DNA of 64,000 bases from Lepus europaeus (GCF_033115175.1 NC_084838.1:44495468-44559467), one strand, 5' to 3'. Shown: positions 45,206 through 58,439, counted from the first letter of the stretch. The notes: generated by a model from the sequence alone, not told the origin. Program-made: numbers and translations.

Positions 45206-46360
45206 GCCTACTTTATTTACTTTTTTACCTTGTAAATTTAGTTTCTTTTTAAATTGAGATATTATTCCCATTAATTCATAACTCCTCATTTCAGTCTCTG
45301 GTGACCAATATTTTACTCTGCAGTTCTATGAGTTTGACTATAATATATCTTTCATATATGTGGGATTATAGAGTATTTGTCCTTCAGTGGCTGGCTTATT
45401 TTACTTAGTACAGTGTTTTGAAAGTTCATATATGTTTTTGCATATTGCAGGATTCCATTCTCTTTAAGTGTCAATAGCAGTCAGCTATTTGTATATATCA
45501 TATTCTCTTTATCCATTTATTCATCAGTAGGCTTTTTGATTGTTTCCATATCTTGGCTCTGAATAATGTCACAGTAAACATGTTAGTGCTAATATCTCTA
45601 GATACCATTCTTTGTTTATTTTGGATAAGAACCCAGAAATTGAATTTCTGGAATCTCCATATAATTTTCCCTAGTGGCTGCACCTTTTTGTATTCTTACC
45701 AGTAGTTTGCAAGACTTCTAGGTCATCCATAATTAATAGGCACTTGTATTGTTTATTTGCTGAGAACCATTCTAACAAACATTTGGTGATATCTGATTAT
45801 GCTTTTGATTTTCATTTTCGTGATGGTTAGTGAAACTGAGCATTATTCTACATAATGCCTATTGGTTATTTGTAAATCTTCTTGCAAGTCTTTACACCAT
45901 TTATAACTAGATATTAGTGTTTTTGGTGATTGAGTTGTAGGAGTGCTTAATATATACTAGATATTAAATCTTTATCTTAATTATAGTTTCCAAATATTTT
46001 CTCCTGTTTACAAATGTGTTTCCACTTTTTGATTATCTCCTTCATTATTCAGAAAGTTTTATTTTGATGTACTCCCATTTGTCTTTTCTTCCTGTTTTGC
46101 TGTGCTTTTATTGTTATACTCATGAAATCATTGCCAAGATCAATGTAGAGAAGGCTTTTTCCCTATATTATTTCTGGGAGTTTTAGTTTTAGTTGTATGG
46201 TGAGGTTCAATTTCAAAGTTTTTATTTTAATGTGAATTTCCAATTTTCTTGACATCATTTGTTGTAGAATATATCCTTATTGTATATTTTGGTCAAAAAT
46301 GAACTATCTATGAATGGACTGATTTCGATTTCTGGTCTCTTCCATTTCATTGGTCTTTAT
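45205..46360 (-). mobile_element. Old L1, 3' UTR and ORF2 end
   Basis: Antisense L1M-type DNA: 'ggctggcttattttacttagtacagtg', 'catattctctttatccatttattcatcagtagg', 'gaatttctggaatctccatataa', 'ttacaccatttataactaga', 'tctcctgtttacaaatg', ending near 'ttccatttcattggtc'. No usable frame. Confidence 0.82.
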
Positions 46361-46374
46361 AGGTAAGGATTTTT

Positions 46375-47290
46375 AATTTTTTAAAATTTTTTATTGACAT
46401 AAATTGGGACATATTTATGGTGTCTCCATACGTTTATACATTATGCAATGTCCAATCAGGGTGAACTTACCTAGCTAAGTTTTTCCTTTCCTTTATGATG
46501 TAAACATTCAAAATCATTTCTCCTAGCTTTCTTTAAAAGAAAAATATTCATTACATTATCCTTATCTATATAGTCATCCTACGTGTAATACAACACCAAA
46601 CTTGTTACTGCTATGTATAAATTAGTTCCCAACAGCCAATCTTCTTTCTCCCACCAGCTGCCATTCTCCCCAGCCTCTGGTCAGTACAGTTATACTCTTA
46701 GCTTCTGTGTGATTAACATTGCTCCATTCCACATACAAGTGAGAGAATTTGATACTGTCTTTCTCTGCCTGGCTTATTTCACTTGACACAGTGATCTCCT
46801 GCTCCATCCTTGTTGCTGCAAATGGCAATATTTCATCCTTTTATTTTAAAATGATGAAATAGTATACATTGTGTCTATGTCCCACATTTTCCTTATGTAT
46901 TCATCAGGGAATGAATTTGTTTCAATTTCTTGGCTGTTGTGGGTAGTGCCACCTTAAAGTTGGAAGAGCAGGTGTCTATTCTAGACTGATTTCATTTCCC
47001 TTCAATATATACTTAGTAGTGGGAATACTGGCGATCACATGATAGTTCCATTTTTTGTTTTTTGATGAATTTCCATATTTTACCACATTGGCTATTTTAA
47101 ATTACATTCACACTGAGAATGGCTAGTATTTCCTTTCCTCGATATTGTAACAGATGCTTGTTATGTTATACCGTTTTGGTAATAGTCAATCTGACTGAAG
47201 TAAAGTGATATCTCACAGTGGCTTTGAAAATCAAAATCACAGTGAGATTTATGTCTGTTTACATGCTGTCCAATACTGTTATAAATCTAT
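46375..47290 (-). mobile_element. Old L1, second copy, 3' UTR and ORF2 end
   Basis: Restarts from an L1 3' UTR ('tattgacataaattgggacatatttatgg', 'caatcagggtgaac'), then 'gcctggcttatttcacttgacacagtgat' and 'gtagtgggaatactgg'. The 3'-UTR-to-ORF2 order repeats that of 45205-46360, so these are two independent minus-strand insertions or a tandem arrangement. Confidence 0.82.
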
Positions 47291-47947
47291 AGCCTTGTAA
47301 AATATTTTGTGGAAAATATTTTGAAATCATAAGTCATCTTTTTTTTCTTATTTGTTGATTATTTTGAATACTTTAGTCTTGGTGTTTACACATAAAATTT
47401 CAGTATATTTTCTAAAAGATTTCTATAAAAAGCCTAAGGAGTCCATTGTTGTGGAACTTCTTAAGAACGTCTTTACTTTTATTTATTTTTTGCCTATGTG
47501 CTACCTAGAGCTGACCTATTCTCCAAAAGTTCAGTGCTAGATGTGTTGTTTCTCCTGAAGAGGCTTGTCTTGAAGGTCCTCTCACTGACAAAATGAGGAA
47601 ATACTTTATATCATTACTATCTCCAACTGTAAACCAATACAATATGTTTAATTCTACCCCTCTCTCTCCAAACATTTGTAAATTCTCATTCTAACCATGA
47701 GAAAGTTGGCTCCCACTGTCTGCCATTCAATACTTGATTTCTCGATGGCATTATATATGTATACTGCATTAGAACGCTTCATCTGTTATCTCCAGGAGAA
47801 TATATGCACACCAGCTAGAGCATGGTGCTTATGTTCTGTTTGCATTTCCATTAGTTAGATTGTATCCACTCATTTTCAAAGTTACTTAGGTCAGCACTTT
47901 TTCCTCTACCCTTTCTAGTGAAGTCATTTCAAATTTGTTCTCTTTTA
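47291..47947. other. Unrecognised DNA
   Basis: Nothing supported. The wording around 47780-47860 ('tctccaggagaatatatgcacaccag') could be an old L2-type fragment, but the match is too weak to call. Confidence 0.35.
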
Positions 47948-48268
47948 TTAAAAAAAAAATTTTTTTTTGAGAGGGAGAGAGGAAGAGAGGGAGAGAGAGA
48001 GAGCGCGCACACAGAAGAGAATGAACATTCTCATTCACTGGTTTGCTCCCCAAATACACAAAATGGCTCCTGACTAGTGCCAAATGCAGGAGCTGGGAAT
48101 GCAATCCATTTGGGTGGCAGGAACCCAATCACTTGAACCATTGCCACTGCCTCCTAGAATCTGCATTAGCAGGAAGCTGTAACAGGAGTGGAGCTAAGCA
48201 TGAAACCCAGGTACTCCAATATGGGCCACAGCTGGCCTAATCAGAAGACCAAATTCCTAACCCAACCA
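47948..48268 (-). mobile_element. CSINE, old subfamily
   Basis: Minus-strand copy with GA tract (47970-48005), 'ggtttgctccccaaatacacaaaatggctcc', 'ggcaggaacccaatcacttgaaccattgcc', 'catgaaacccaggtactcc', 'ttcctaacccaacca'. Confidence 0.85.
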
Positions 48269-48450
48269 TTTATTTCTGAATCACTGAACAACATAGCACT
48301 GTGAGGATGCAACATACGATATCCATTCACCTTTTGATGAACATCTTGGTAAATTCTAGTTTTTATTAATTAGGAAAATTTGTCTACAGACAATTGTATG
48401 TATTTATATAAATTTTTCTGTAGACAACTGTGGGTGTGTGTATAGTCACT

Positions 48451-48775
48451 TATTTTTTTTTTTATTTGAAAGGCAGAATTAAAGAGAGAGGAAGAGTGAG
48501 CGAGAAAGGGGTTGGTGGGTCTTCTATCAGCTGGTTCACTCAAATGGTTGCAATGGCCAGGGCTAGGCCAGGCCAAAGCCAGGATCCAGGAGCTTCTTCT
48601 GGGTCTCCCACATGGGTGCAGGAGCCGAAGCACTTGGGCCATCTTCTGTTGCTTTCCTAGTTACGTGAGCAGGAAGCTGGATCAGAAGTGGAGCTGCCAG
48701 GCCTTGAACTGGTACCCATATGGGATGCAGGCATAGTAGGCAGTGGCTTTGCCTATTATGCCATAACACAGGCCT
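48451..48775 (-). mobile_element. CSINE, near full length
   Basis: Minus-strand copy: T-run, 'atttgaaaggcagaattaaagag', 'cttctatcagctggttcactc', 'tctcccacatgggtgcaggagcc', 'cttgaactggtacccatatgggatgcaggc', 'ttatgccataacacaggcc'. Frames at 48370-48793 on both strands are artefacts of it. Confidence 0.9.
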
Positions 48776-48859
48776 CAATAAATATTTTTTCATAGAAGTT
48801 ACCTAAAATGCTTAGGAGCATGAATTCTAAATCATATAATAATACTATTTAAGCTTCCT

Positions 48860-49115
48860 AGGAAATTTCTAGAATGCCTTCCAAAGTACTGTCCCATTTT
48901 GTGTTCACACAATAGAAACAAATGAGAGTTCTTGTTTTGTATCCTGGTCAGAGATTGGTTTTGGGGTTTAAACATTATAACTGGAAAGTAATGATACCTA
49001 GTTATTGTTTTAAAATGATGAACATCTTTTTATTCTTTAAAATATTGAACACATTTAGTTTCTGAAATTACTCTGGATGTTTGACAGTTTGCTCTTTGAC
49101 AATTTTCAGAGCATA
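48860..49115 (-). mobile_element. Old L1 fragment
   Basis: 'ttccaaagtactgtcccattttgtgttcacacaatag', 'aatgagagttcttgttttgtatcctggtcag' and 'tgatgaacatctttttattc' follow, in reverse, the ORF2 C-terminal DNA of old L1s. Highly diverged. Confidence 0.5.
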
Positions 49116-50029
49116 ATGTTTAGAAGAGAAATCAGCATAATTGCCTGCTTTTGTTTAGATAAATATCAGGACTGAATGTACAGTTGATGTTGAGCACAAA
49201 ACATTAAGATAAAAAAAAAACTGTTGGTTGTTTGTTCAGGGACATGCTTACCTCAAAGTTTAGACTATACATTGATTTATATTGTTGTCTTTGCAAAACT
49301 AAAGGCATTACTCATCACTCATCTTTCACCAAGACTCACTAAGAGACCATCATTTTGTTTCCACCCAACCAAAGCTATTGTCTTATAAACTCTGCCCAAT
49401 TTCAAGCCATTCCCCTCCCCACTAAACTGATTGAGCACAGCTCCCAAAACTATAAATACTCTCCTTTGACTGGAAGATATTAAATTCTATATAAATAACT
49501 GGAACAGACCAGCTGGTAGGTTTCAAACACAAGGAAAACAATGTAATGGAAAGGCTAGTTGTATGATATGATGTTTTTGCTGTGTAAATGTGTTGAGGTA
49601 TCACACTCAACCATTAAAAATGTACAATCATGAAATGTTAATCCAAAATGTTTGAAAAATGAAAACAAGTAACTCTTACCTTCATCTTAGGAAATATTAA
49701 GACTCTCTCAGGGTGATGTTATTTCTAACTTGGTAGGACTACTAATCCTCTTAGGATTTCCAGCCTGCTTTTCTGATGGTCTTCTAAGGAGTCAGTAGTG
49801 CTCAGTGATATATAGTATTGGGGATGAGACCTTTCTAAGCATTCATCATTCAAAAGAAAATGTGAAACCTACCCTCAGGCTGGCTGATATTAAATACTAG
49901 GACCACACTTAATTCATTTATTAATATTATTATTATTTTAATTGTACTTATTTATAATTAAAATGTGAAAAATCAGCACAAGTATTGAATTCATAAAGAT
50001 TAAAAGATTATTTAGCATTTCCATCTCTT
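49116..50029. other. Unrecognised DNA
   Basis: Nothing recognised. 49915-49970 is very AT-rich. Confidence 0.4.
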
Positions 50030-50465
50030 TAAATATTTAAAATACTTTTTGATGATATTTGTACATATTTATGGGGTGCTATTTGCCATTTCAATGAATG
50101 TATAGGCTGTGTACTCTTCAAATAAGTTGTTGTAAACTTCACTTAATTCACTTCACTGTGTAACACTAGCAAGTTATTATTCCTTCTGTCTACCGTGATT
50201 TGGTGGTAACTGTTATCGAACCTCATTCTAACTCTGCTCACCACCATCCCTCCCAGCCTCTAGTAATCACCATTATATGTTCAATGGACTATTTAAAATG
50301 TTTAATTATAAAGGAGAATATGCAGTACTTGTCTTTGTGTATCTGGATCATTTCACTTAACGTCCTCCAATTCCATCCACTTTCCTGCAGATGAAAGGGG
50401 TTCATTCTTCATACAGTTGAAAAATTTCCCATTGTGTACACAAACCTCATGTTCTTCATTCATTT
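50030..50465 (-). mobile_element. Old L1 3' UTR fragment
   Basis: 'gtacatatttatggggtgctatttgccatttcaatgaatg', 'cctctagtaatcaccattatatg', 'atggatcatttcactt'-like segment and 'gaaaaatttcccattgtgtac' are antisense L1M 3' UTR/ORF2-end landmarks. Confidence 0.7.
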
Positions 50466-51808
50466 ATTTTAACTAATTTTTAACTTTAGATCTCACTGAA
50501 ATTCAACATCTATTAAAATGTCTTTCTTTGAAAGAATTATATGCGTATGTGTTCTAGGACTATGTGTTCCTTTAATTCTGCTAATTCATGCTATACTGAG
50601 ATAAACCTGCAGCAGTTCTCATCTTGGGTCATGATTATCCATAGAGCATGTATGACCTGATACACTTTATATTGTTCTTTGATGATAGATTTTTGAGCAA
50701 CACATGAATTTCTTACAAAATACATTCATTTAAAACTCATCATTATGTGATGAATTATGTTGTTTATCTTAGCGTTTTCTGTATGCAGATGAGTATGTGA
50801 AGTAACTCTGTCTTGCTTTTATTGTGTAGGTGATGACAATTTGCTTTATAGAACATTCACAATTGGCTTTATTTATTTTCTAATTTTTACCAATCTAATG
50901 AGTATGAAATTTTAGCTAGTTGCCTTTTTCCCATTACAAAAGAACTGGATACTGTTTTTGGCCAGATTTTGAAGATAAACATTCTAGGAGACACACATAA
51001 ACATAAAACTATGTGAATAAGTAGTCACTTTTTTTTAGTATTCTAAGGAAATCTTGGCCATTTGAATTCCAAATTAGTAAAAAACTTTTCCAGTGTCATG
51101 ATTTTAAAGAGTACCATAGCATATTACATGCCAATCCTTAGAACACGAGGCTATAGAATTGACTATTGACCCATTCAAAGGACATTCAGTATTTTCCACC
51201 TAACATTCCTAACTTTCTGAATTTTAGATTTCCCTTATGTTGCCTCACATATTAGGTAAAGTCTTGCACTGTTTCAAAGTCAGTTGGGTTTTACATTAAC
51301 AGATGGTTGCCACTGAGGCAGATTGAAATCTGCAATGTGCACTTGTTTTAATATGTTATTTTCATTTTAATCACATCAGAACCCAAAATAACAAATATCC
51401 CCTAAGGTTTACCTGGTATGTGTGTGTATGTATGTGTGTGTGCGTTTCTCTAAGTTTTCTGTTGTCTCATGCTCCAGAGACAAATACAAAATATTGCTAA
51501 TGATAATAACACACAGATTCTAAATACATAAGTTGTATCTGACACCACAAACAACTTTGAATAAAGAGGAAATAAGCAGGAGAAAAATGTAGAAAGAAAC
51601 AGTAGAAAATTACTCTTAAGAGTCCTCCAGCCTTCGTGCAGGTGGGAAAATCAGATAAAAGAGGTAAAAAATATATAGAATAAATAAATGAAAAAAATAG
51701 TCATGTCTCCAGCTATTAAAGACTTATTTTGTTGGTTAGCCTACTCCAGACAGTGATATGAATGTTCAAAATGTTGATAGCTTAAAATCCTTCAGTAAGA
51801 AACATTGT
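50466..51808. other. Mostly unrecognised DNA; one (TG)n tract
   Basis: No gene or nameable repeat except the TG/TATG tract at 51417-51445. Further decayed L1 is possible at 50500-50900. Confidence 0.4.
51417..51445. repeat. (TG)n microsatellite
   Basis: 'tatgtgtgtgtatgtatgtgtgtgtgcg': TG repeats interrupted by TATG. Confidence 0.9.
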
Positions 51809-51990
51809 AGGGGTCAGTGCTGTGGATTCAGGTAAAGCTACTGCCTGCAATGCCCGCACCCCATTAGGACACCAGTTAAAGTCCTGGCTGCTCCACTTCT
51901 GAGCCGGCTCCCTGGTAATGCACCTGGGAAAACATCAGAAGATAGTCCAAGTGCTTTGTTCCCTGCACCCACCTGAGAGACTTGGATGAG
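51809..51990 (+). mobile_element. CSINE 5' half
   Basis: Starts at the head 'ggggtcagtgctgtggattcaggtaaagctactgcc', B-box side 'agttaaagtcctgg', through 'ccctgcacccacctgagagacttggatgag', then stops at a GA tract (51988-52018). The 3' half and tail are absent, opposite to the usual 5' truncation, so it was probably lost by a later deletion. Confidence 0.85.
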
Positions 51991-52018
51991 ACCAGAGAGA
52001 GAGAGAGAGGTAGAGAGA

Positions 52019-52602
52019 CTCTATCCTAAAGCTACAACCATCATCCTATTTTCACTCGCTACCATATGAAAAGAAATCTGGATGCTTTAAGGAGAAATAT
52101 GTCCTTGACCAGCCCAATCCGAGATCTGCTTTTAGATCTACATGATTTAGGTCTATGGTTTCAGCTACCCATGGATAACTATGGTCTGAAAAACTGTGGA
52201 TATAGTAAAACAAGTTATTGTGAGAGAAACAAACCACATTCATTACTTTTATAACAGTATTTTGTAATAATTAATTTTAAAACTACAGTTATTACTTCTA
52301 GTCTCTTGCTGTATCTAACACAAATCAAACTTCATCAGAGTTATGAATAGTAGGGAAAAGTGTCATGCTTTGGTTTCTGCACTATTTGCAATATCAGGCA
52401 GCCACTGGGGTTCTTGAGACTACCTCCTGTGGATTTTTGCTTTTTTCCAACAGGAATCAGGATTTCCTAGTTCCAAGAAATCTAGGCAGTGTCTTTTCTA
52501 CTGACTTTATAGCTAGGAAACAGGAATGGAAAAAACCAAGGACTAATTTTCAACCTTAACCTTAACTTGATTCCAACTCTATCATATGACATGAACCTTG
52601 GT
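52019..52602. other. Unrecognised DNA
   Basis: Nothing recognised. 62-64 codon frames on both strands lack domains. Confidence 0.4.
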
Positions 52603-52660
52603 ATAAATATATATATAATATATATATATAATATATATATATATATTATATATATATTTA
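52603..52660. repeat. (TA)n tract, quasi-palindromic
   Basis: About 58 bp of pure A/T built of TATATA blocks with AA/TT phase breaks, directly upstream of a CSINE head. Potential hairpin/cruciform. Confidence 0.93.
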
Positions 52661-53010
52661 GCTGGTGCTGCGGCTCACTTGGCTAATCCTCTGCCTATGG
52701 CGTCCGCACCCCGGGTTCTAGTCCTGGTTGGGGCGCCAGTTCTGTCCCGGTTGCTCCTCTTCCAGTCCAGCTCTCTGCTGTGGCCTGGGAAGGCAGTGGA
52801 AGATGGCCCAAGTGCTTGGGCCCTGTACCCGCATGGGAGACCAGGAGAAGCACCTGGCTCCTGGCTTCAGATGAGCGAAGCACGCCAGCTGTAGCGGCCA
52901 TTTGGGGGATGAACCAACGGAAGGAAGACCTTTCTCTCTCTCTCTCTCTCTCTCACTGTCTAACTCTGCCTATCAAAAAAACAAAACCAAACAAACAAAA
53001 AAAAAAACAA
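52661..53010 (+). mobile_element. CSINE, young type, A-rich tail
   Basis: Plus-strand copy: 'gctggtgctgcggctcacttggctaatcctc', 'gggttctagtcctgg', 'gttgctcctcttccagtccagctctctgctgtggcc', CT tract, 'ctatcaaaaaaacaaaacc' and a long A/C-rich tail. Frames at 52679-53246 run through it. Confidence 0.94.
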
Positions 53011-54919
53011 CTTGCTATATAAGTGGAGGCGTCAGAAAAGAGATTATCCTGTGTTGTTTATTTTTTCTGCTTTATATTAAAGGAGAGCTTTATGATATGA
53101 CCTTGTCAATGGAGGCTTATTTTATAATGTGTTGTTGTAGCAGTTTTATTAGAGTGCCCTGTAAACATTCAAGATCTCAAAACATCAATTTCAATAACTT
53201 CCTTGAACAATCTATTTATATACTTTTTTGTACTGTTTATTCCTAATAAACGGACTGGCACATAACTACCAGTCTACCAGTAGTCATCAAGTAGAGCTGA
53301 ATAATAGATTTATATAAATTATACTAGGCACAATGACATAATGAAAAATAATTTAAAGTTTTTATAAATAAATTTTATTTTATATTTATATCGATATTCA
53401 GACTAAAGGCACTAGCTAAGAAAATTTGAGGAAACGATGCACTGTTCTGGGTCACATAGCAAACCAGATGTATTTTGTAGCATTGGTGATATTACAGTGA
53501 CAGTTTTCACAGTTTTGTTTTTTTGAATGGCAGTACTTTTTCAATTCTATTTCTGAGATATCTGCCAAATTATAAAGGCTCAACTACTTCTAGTGTCCAT
53601 GAAATTATTTTCATTAAATTTATAGCACTCTTTAACCAGAGGTCATGAACTCATATTCCACCAGATGCGAGGTACATAATAAAATGCATGAAGTAATTGG
53701 ATTTAAGGCAATTGGGAGTAGGTGGAACCATAAGGAACTTCAACCCATATGCTTATTATAAAGACACTTTAGAAAAATATAACAACATACACAAAAATGG
53801 CCATAGAACAGATTTTTCAGGTAAACGGCTTGTCATTTTTTCGATCTCTAAGTTAACATTTTATCTGTTAAAGTGCTTACCTCTTGTTCAACAATTAATT
53901 GTTGAGCAAGCCAAAGTGTGGAGGAAGGAGCTAAGTCCAGGTCTACATTTGGACAAACTCTCAGATTAAGAGGAAGCATTGCCATAGTGATACTAGTGTA
54001 TCAAGAAACATAAAAAGGAGCTAGAATTAAAAATAGGAATGGCAAGCAAATAGAAGAAGTACATTCTCATTCCCTGTTTCTGGCTTTGTGAGTCCTCGAT
54101 GCTTCCTGTTGGTAGAAAATAGTATAGAGCCAACTTGCCAAGAAAATGTGTTTTGCAGGCTTCTGTCTCATTTTCTACTCACAAAGCAGAGTATAGAAAG
54201 TGTGTGTTCAAATCAAGAGGCACTTCCTCAATAAATGTCAATTTTTAATTCTGTTTTTAAACCTTTGTGTGAATTATTCATGTATGTTTCCCTATAAGCC
54301 TTAAATAGATCAGAGTTTAGGAGGAAAAGGAGAGAAAAATCTGATGTATTGTCTTTACAGTAGTCTTCTTAATCTGTCAATTGGCTCTAATCTGGTAGAA
54401 CAGGAGCACAGAATATCCAGGATACATAAAATTATTCATTGATAAATTTTATTTATTTTCCATTTTGGAAGATATTTCCTCTTGAAACTCTCTGTCAGTT
54501 AGGAGACAGGAGCTTCAACAGTCACACGTGTCATTCCAAACTACTGAGCTATGTCTCTCTGATGATGTCTCTTTCCTTCCAGTGCTCAGGCCAAAAATCA
54601 CTGTTGTATTCTGAGTTTTCATTGGATTTACCTTTTGAAAGAAATCAGTTGCTTTGTAGAAAATTCCTAAATTACTTAAAATCTGATTTGGTATATTCAG
54701 CTTCCTTTGTTTTACTCAGTCAAGGCTTTATAGTATTTGAAAGATAATGAAAGCTGGTTTTATTTTTACTTATCTTTCCTGATTCATTGCAAATAAGCTT
54801 GGTTCAAAGTTCATCTCATGACTACCCAAGTGTATTCTAAGTCATGGAGAGTGAATATGAATTTGAGTTGAGAAACCTTACAGTTAGAAGTCTAAATTTT
54901 GTCTTTCTTTTAATTGTAG
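53011..54919. other. Unrecognised DNA
   Basis: No nameable repeat. The frames at 53697-53969 (90 codons) and 54439-54747 (102 codons, non-ATG start) have no recognised domains. Confidence 0.4.
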
Positions 54920-54951
54920 AACATCATTTTTGCTTCTTACATCGAAACAAG
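54920..54951 (+). other. Candidate 32-nt microexon
   Basis: Bounded by a strong acceptor (pyrimidine-rich 'gtctttcttttaattgtag', AG at 54918-54919) and a consensus-grade donor 'g|gtaagt' (54952-54957). All three frames across the 32 nt are open. No homologous gene is recognised and no second exon is seen nearby, so this rests on splice-signal appearance only. Chance matches of this quality are expected in 64 kb. Confidence 0.25.
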
Positions 54952-55029
54952 GTAAGTAAAATTTATATGCTCATATTGCAGTGATGCATATTATAGTACA
55001 TATGTAACCTAAGGCCACTTAAGGTTTTT

Positions 55030-55356
55030 TAATATATTTCTTATTTTTTTTTTCTTATTGGAAAGGCAAAGGGGGGTGCGAGGGAGAGGGAGAGAGAGAG
55101 GGAGAGAGACAGAAACTCTGGTTTACTCCCCATGGCCCACAAGAGCCAGGCTGAGCAGTGTCAAGTTTTGGGAGCCAGGAACTCAACCCAGCTCTTGCAA
55201 ATGAGTGGCAGAAATCCAATTGTCTGAACCATCATGGCTGCCTCCATGGATCTACACTGGCAGGTATTTGGTGTCAGCAGCCAGAATCAGGTATTGAACC
55301 CAGGTACCCCAATGTGGGAAGCCAACATCTTAGTCAATAGGCTTAATTCCAGCTCC
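55030..55356 (-). mobile_element. CSINE, old subfamily
   Basis: Minus-strand copy: T-run, 'ttattggaaaggcaaagg', GA tract, 'ctctggtttactccccatggcc', 'ggcagaaatccaattgtctgaaccatcatggctgcctcc', 'ggtattgaacccaggtacccc', 'catcttagtcaataggcttaattccagctcc'. Confidence 0.87.
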
Positions 55357-58300
55357 TATTTAAGTTACTTTTCATGTCTTAGGGGTATTTTTGCACTTTA
55401 AAAAAATAGGTTCAGTTATTTTAGCTATAATTAAATTTTTCATTATTATACTTAATAACTTGAAAATTGAGTTTTCCTTGAGCTTTTAAACTTGTTTTAA
55501 TCTAATAATTACCTGTAAAATGAAATTAGTCATTTCACTTGATTATAATTTGTGTTCAACTAATATATATACTTGATATTTAAAATCTGTTTAAAATACT
55601 AACCTCTATTCAAATACTTAATTAAACAATTTTGCTTAGAATCTAATCTATAATCAAAAATTTAATTTATCTTATTATCTTAAGCACTTTAAACACTTAC
55701 TAGAGTACACCTACAAATTTTATGAGAAAAACATCCATTTATATTTGAGTATTGTCTGCAATTCTAATAAACCAGAGTCATAAATTTAATAGCCAGGATT
55801 AATTTAACCATTCAAATCGACTTTAAACAAAGTGTGTCTATATAATGTAGTGACTTGAAAACCCATTACTGTACTTGTATTACCAACATAAACTACATAA
55901 AGCTTTCAATAAATGCTTCTTCATCCCAAGACAAGAATGCATTCTCCTAATAAAATGAAGCATAATTATCATCTACTGCCTACTATCACAACCTTGATTC
56001 TGTAATGGAATTAATGACCCAGGACCCTGTCAATTGGATTTCAGTGTGACTTCCAGGAAGATTCTACCCTAAATTTGACTTTGCTAAACATTTCTTGCAG
56101 AAAAGAACTTTCCAGGGATAGCTGTGTGGAATCAACAGTTGAAAAAATACACTTGATGGGTTTGACACATTGAGTATATAAATATCTGGACTGTCCTCAA
56201 CTGTTTGAGTTTACCTGTTTCATATTTTTTTTTTACTTGAACTGCAAATAGATATAGTCAATTTAATCTTAAGTAGGTATGACAAGATTTAAATATTGAT
56301 CAAAGTGATAAGAGCATATAGATTGTATAAACTGATAATTAACAATTTTAGTAAACAGATAAAATATATTTGTATACAATGTTTTAAACATATTTTTGAA
56401 TGTCATGTAGATTCATGGCTTTTCAAACAATTACTGTTTTCTCATTTTTTTTTCATATGTCATGCTCAGGGAAACTCCTGTGAACTTCTCTCTTTGCATC
56501 CCTGAAGGAGTGCTCACTGCTTTAATTTTCTTGTCCTGTCTTTACTTTCCTTATTCCCACGTGCAGACAATCATTACAAACCCTGTGTTCTTCAGTGGAG
56601 AATCAGATTAGATCCAAGAAATTGTAGATTAATAACAAATTATAAAAATGAGTAACACTTGTTGGCTTACTTTAGCAAAAAAGTAGAAAATCTTATTGAT
56701 TAATAGTTTTCTTGGTATTTTCAATTTAATATCCATTTATATTTTATTTGAAAACAAAAATTTTCAACTTACTTTTTCTGCTTTCTTTCCTCTCCATTAC
56801 ATCACTTTACCAACTCTATTATGAAATATCTGTGAAAATTATAGTATCATATAACTGTTTCCAACAGGATATGTAATTCTACATAAATTGCAAAATCTAG
56901 AACAAATATTGTTTTTTTCCTTCTTTTTATGATGTTAATGCATATCATTGTCCAGTACTCTATAGTCTTACTGATACTCCTTGGTCTTTGCAGACAGTAG
57001 AGGTAGTAAAAGTCTCAATTTGACAAGTGCAATATCCTTTATAAAATAATAAATGCATTTGTTTAATTTCTTAGTGTAATAAATGTGCTTTAAGATGTTT
57101 GAGGGGAAGCAATGCTCAATCCCAATTAGCCTTTATATTTGTCATTATTCAATTGTTGTGATTCCACTTTCTCTTCAATGTTTTTCTTCTCGGTTTCTGC
57201 TGTGATAGGTTGATTGGTTGCAACATACTGTTTTAGACTGCTGGAAATTCATTTTCCAAATGAGCATTCACTACTACAGAGAAATAAACAATTTTTACTA
57301 AATTAACTGAAATCATGCAGTTCTCTAGAAAGATAGCCCAGTACATTTATCTCAAGGGGCATACTGGGATGAGTAAAGTTATCCAAAATTTTTCAGTGAT
57401 TTCAAGCCTTAACCAACACTCCTTTTTCTTCTAATCCAAAGACAACAACAAAAATACTAACACAAAATTAACATAATGCAATTAAAGTGCTACTAGGTTC
57501 AAGTTCCCCAAAAGTTAGTTAAAACATCAAGACACATGCAAATGCAATAAGTATAATATTAACACACCTAAAATAAGAAGTTTGAGCATATTTCAGCAAA
57601 AATATAAAGTATGAGGAAGCATTTCACATAATAAATTGAGACCTGAGATCATATGTCCTGAGCCTTACAAGCCAGAGAGATGTGTGATTAGATATATGTA
57701 TATCATGACCATAATGAACTTTCTTTATTCTTTTAAGCATTTTCCAGACTGGAAATCAGTAGCCAAATAAAATAAAATGAGGGCATTAGAGATTATGGAG
57801 TTGATAATACTAAAAAGAAAATGTCATGTTATTTCAACAACAGCAGTAAGCAAAAAAACCTAATTTTTGCTGATTTGCTCAATCTTTGTATTTTACAACA
57901 CTGAAATGCTACCATAACATTTTCAATCAGTAATAAATTACATCTTAAAGATTAATCATTGAAGTATTATATTTAGTCATTTCAGTTCTTTTAATGTAAG
58001 AAATGAAGTTAATGTCCAAAAAGTACTAATGTCCAGCTTCTCTTTTGTTTCATATTCATCATAAATTTCATTATAATTTTTGTTAAAAATAATAGTTTAA
58101 GAGCAAATATTTATGGTAGACTATTTATGGTAGTAATTTGAGAAATTTTGTTTTCTTTTAACAAAAATTAAGTGGGGAGATTTGAAAGAGATATAGATCG
58201 TATAGAAACATAATTTAGTTCTTCAAAAACATTTCAGATATTGTATACAAAAATATTTTGTTGCATTGCAGATTTTAATGTATTTTGCAAATGCAATGTG

Positions 58301-58439
58301 TGTACTAAGTGGATATACTGAGTTTTTAAAATATGCACATTTCATAAATACATTTTCATGGATGTGTTAGAAATTGATGCACACATAAATATTTTAATAA
58401 AGTTTTTGAAAATACACTGTAAATTTATTGAAAAATAAT
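55357..58439. other. Unrecognised AT-rich DNA (about 3 kb)
   Basis: The longest repeat-poor stretch after 1.4-4.8 kb. No frame above 70 codons, no A-tail-bounded insertion and no nameable repeat seen. It is a reasonable place to look for conserved non-coding DNA. Confidence 0.5.

Noticed and set aside
47780-47860. Possible L2 fragment
   Set aside because: Match to L2 3' wording is too short and diverged to support.
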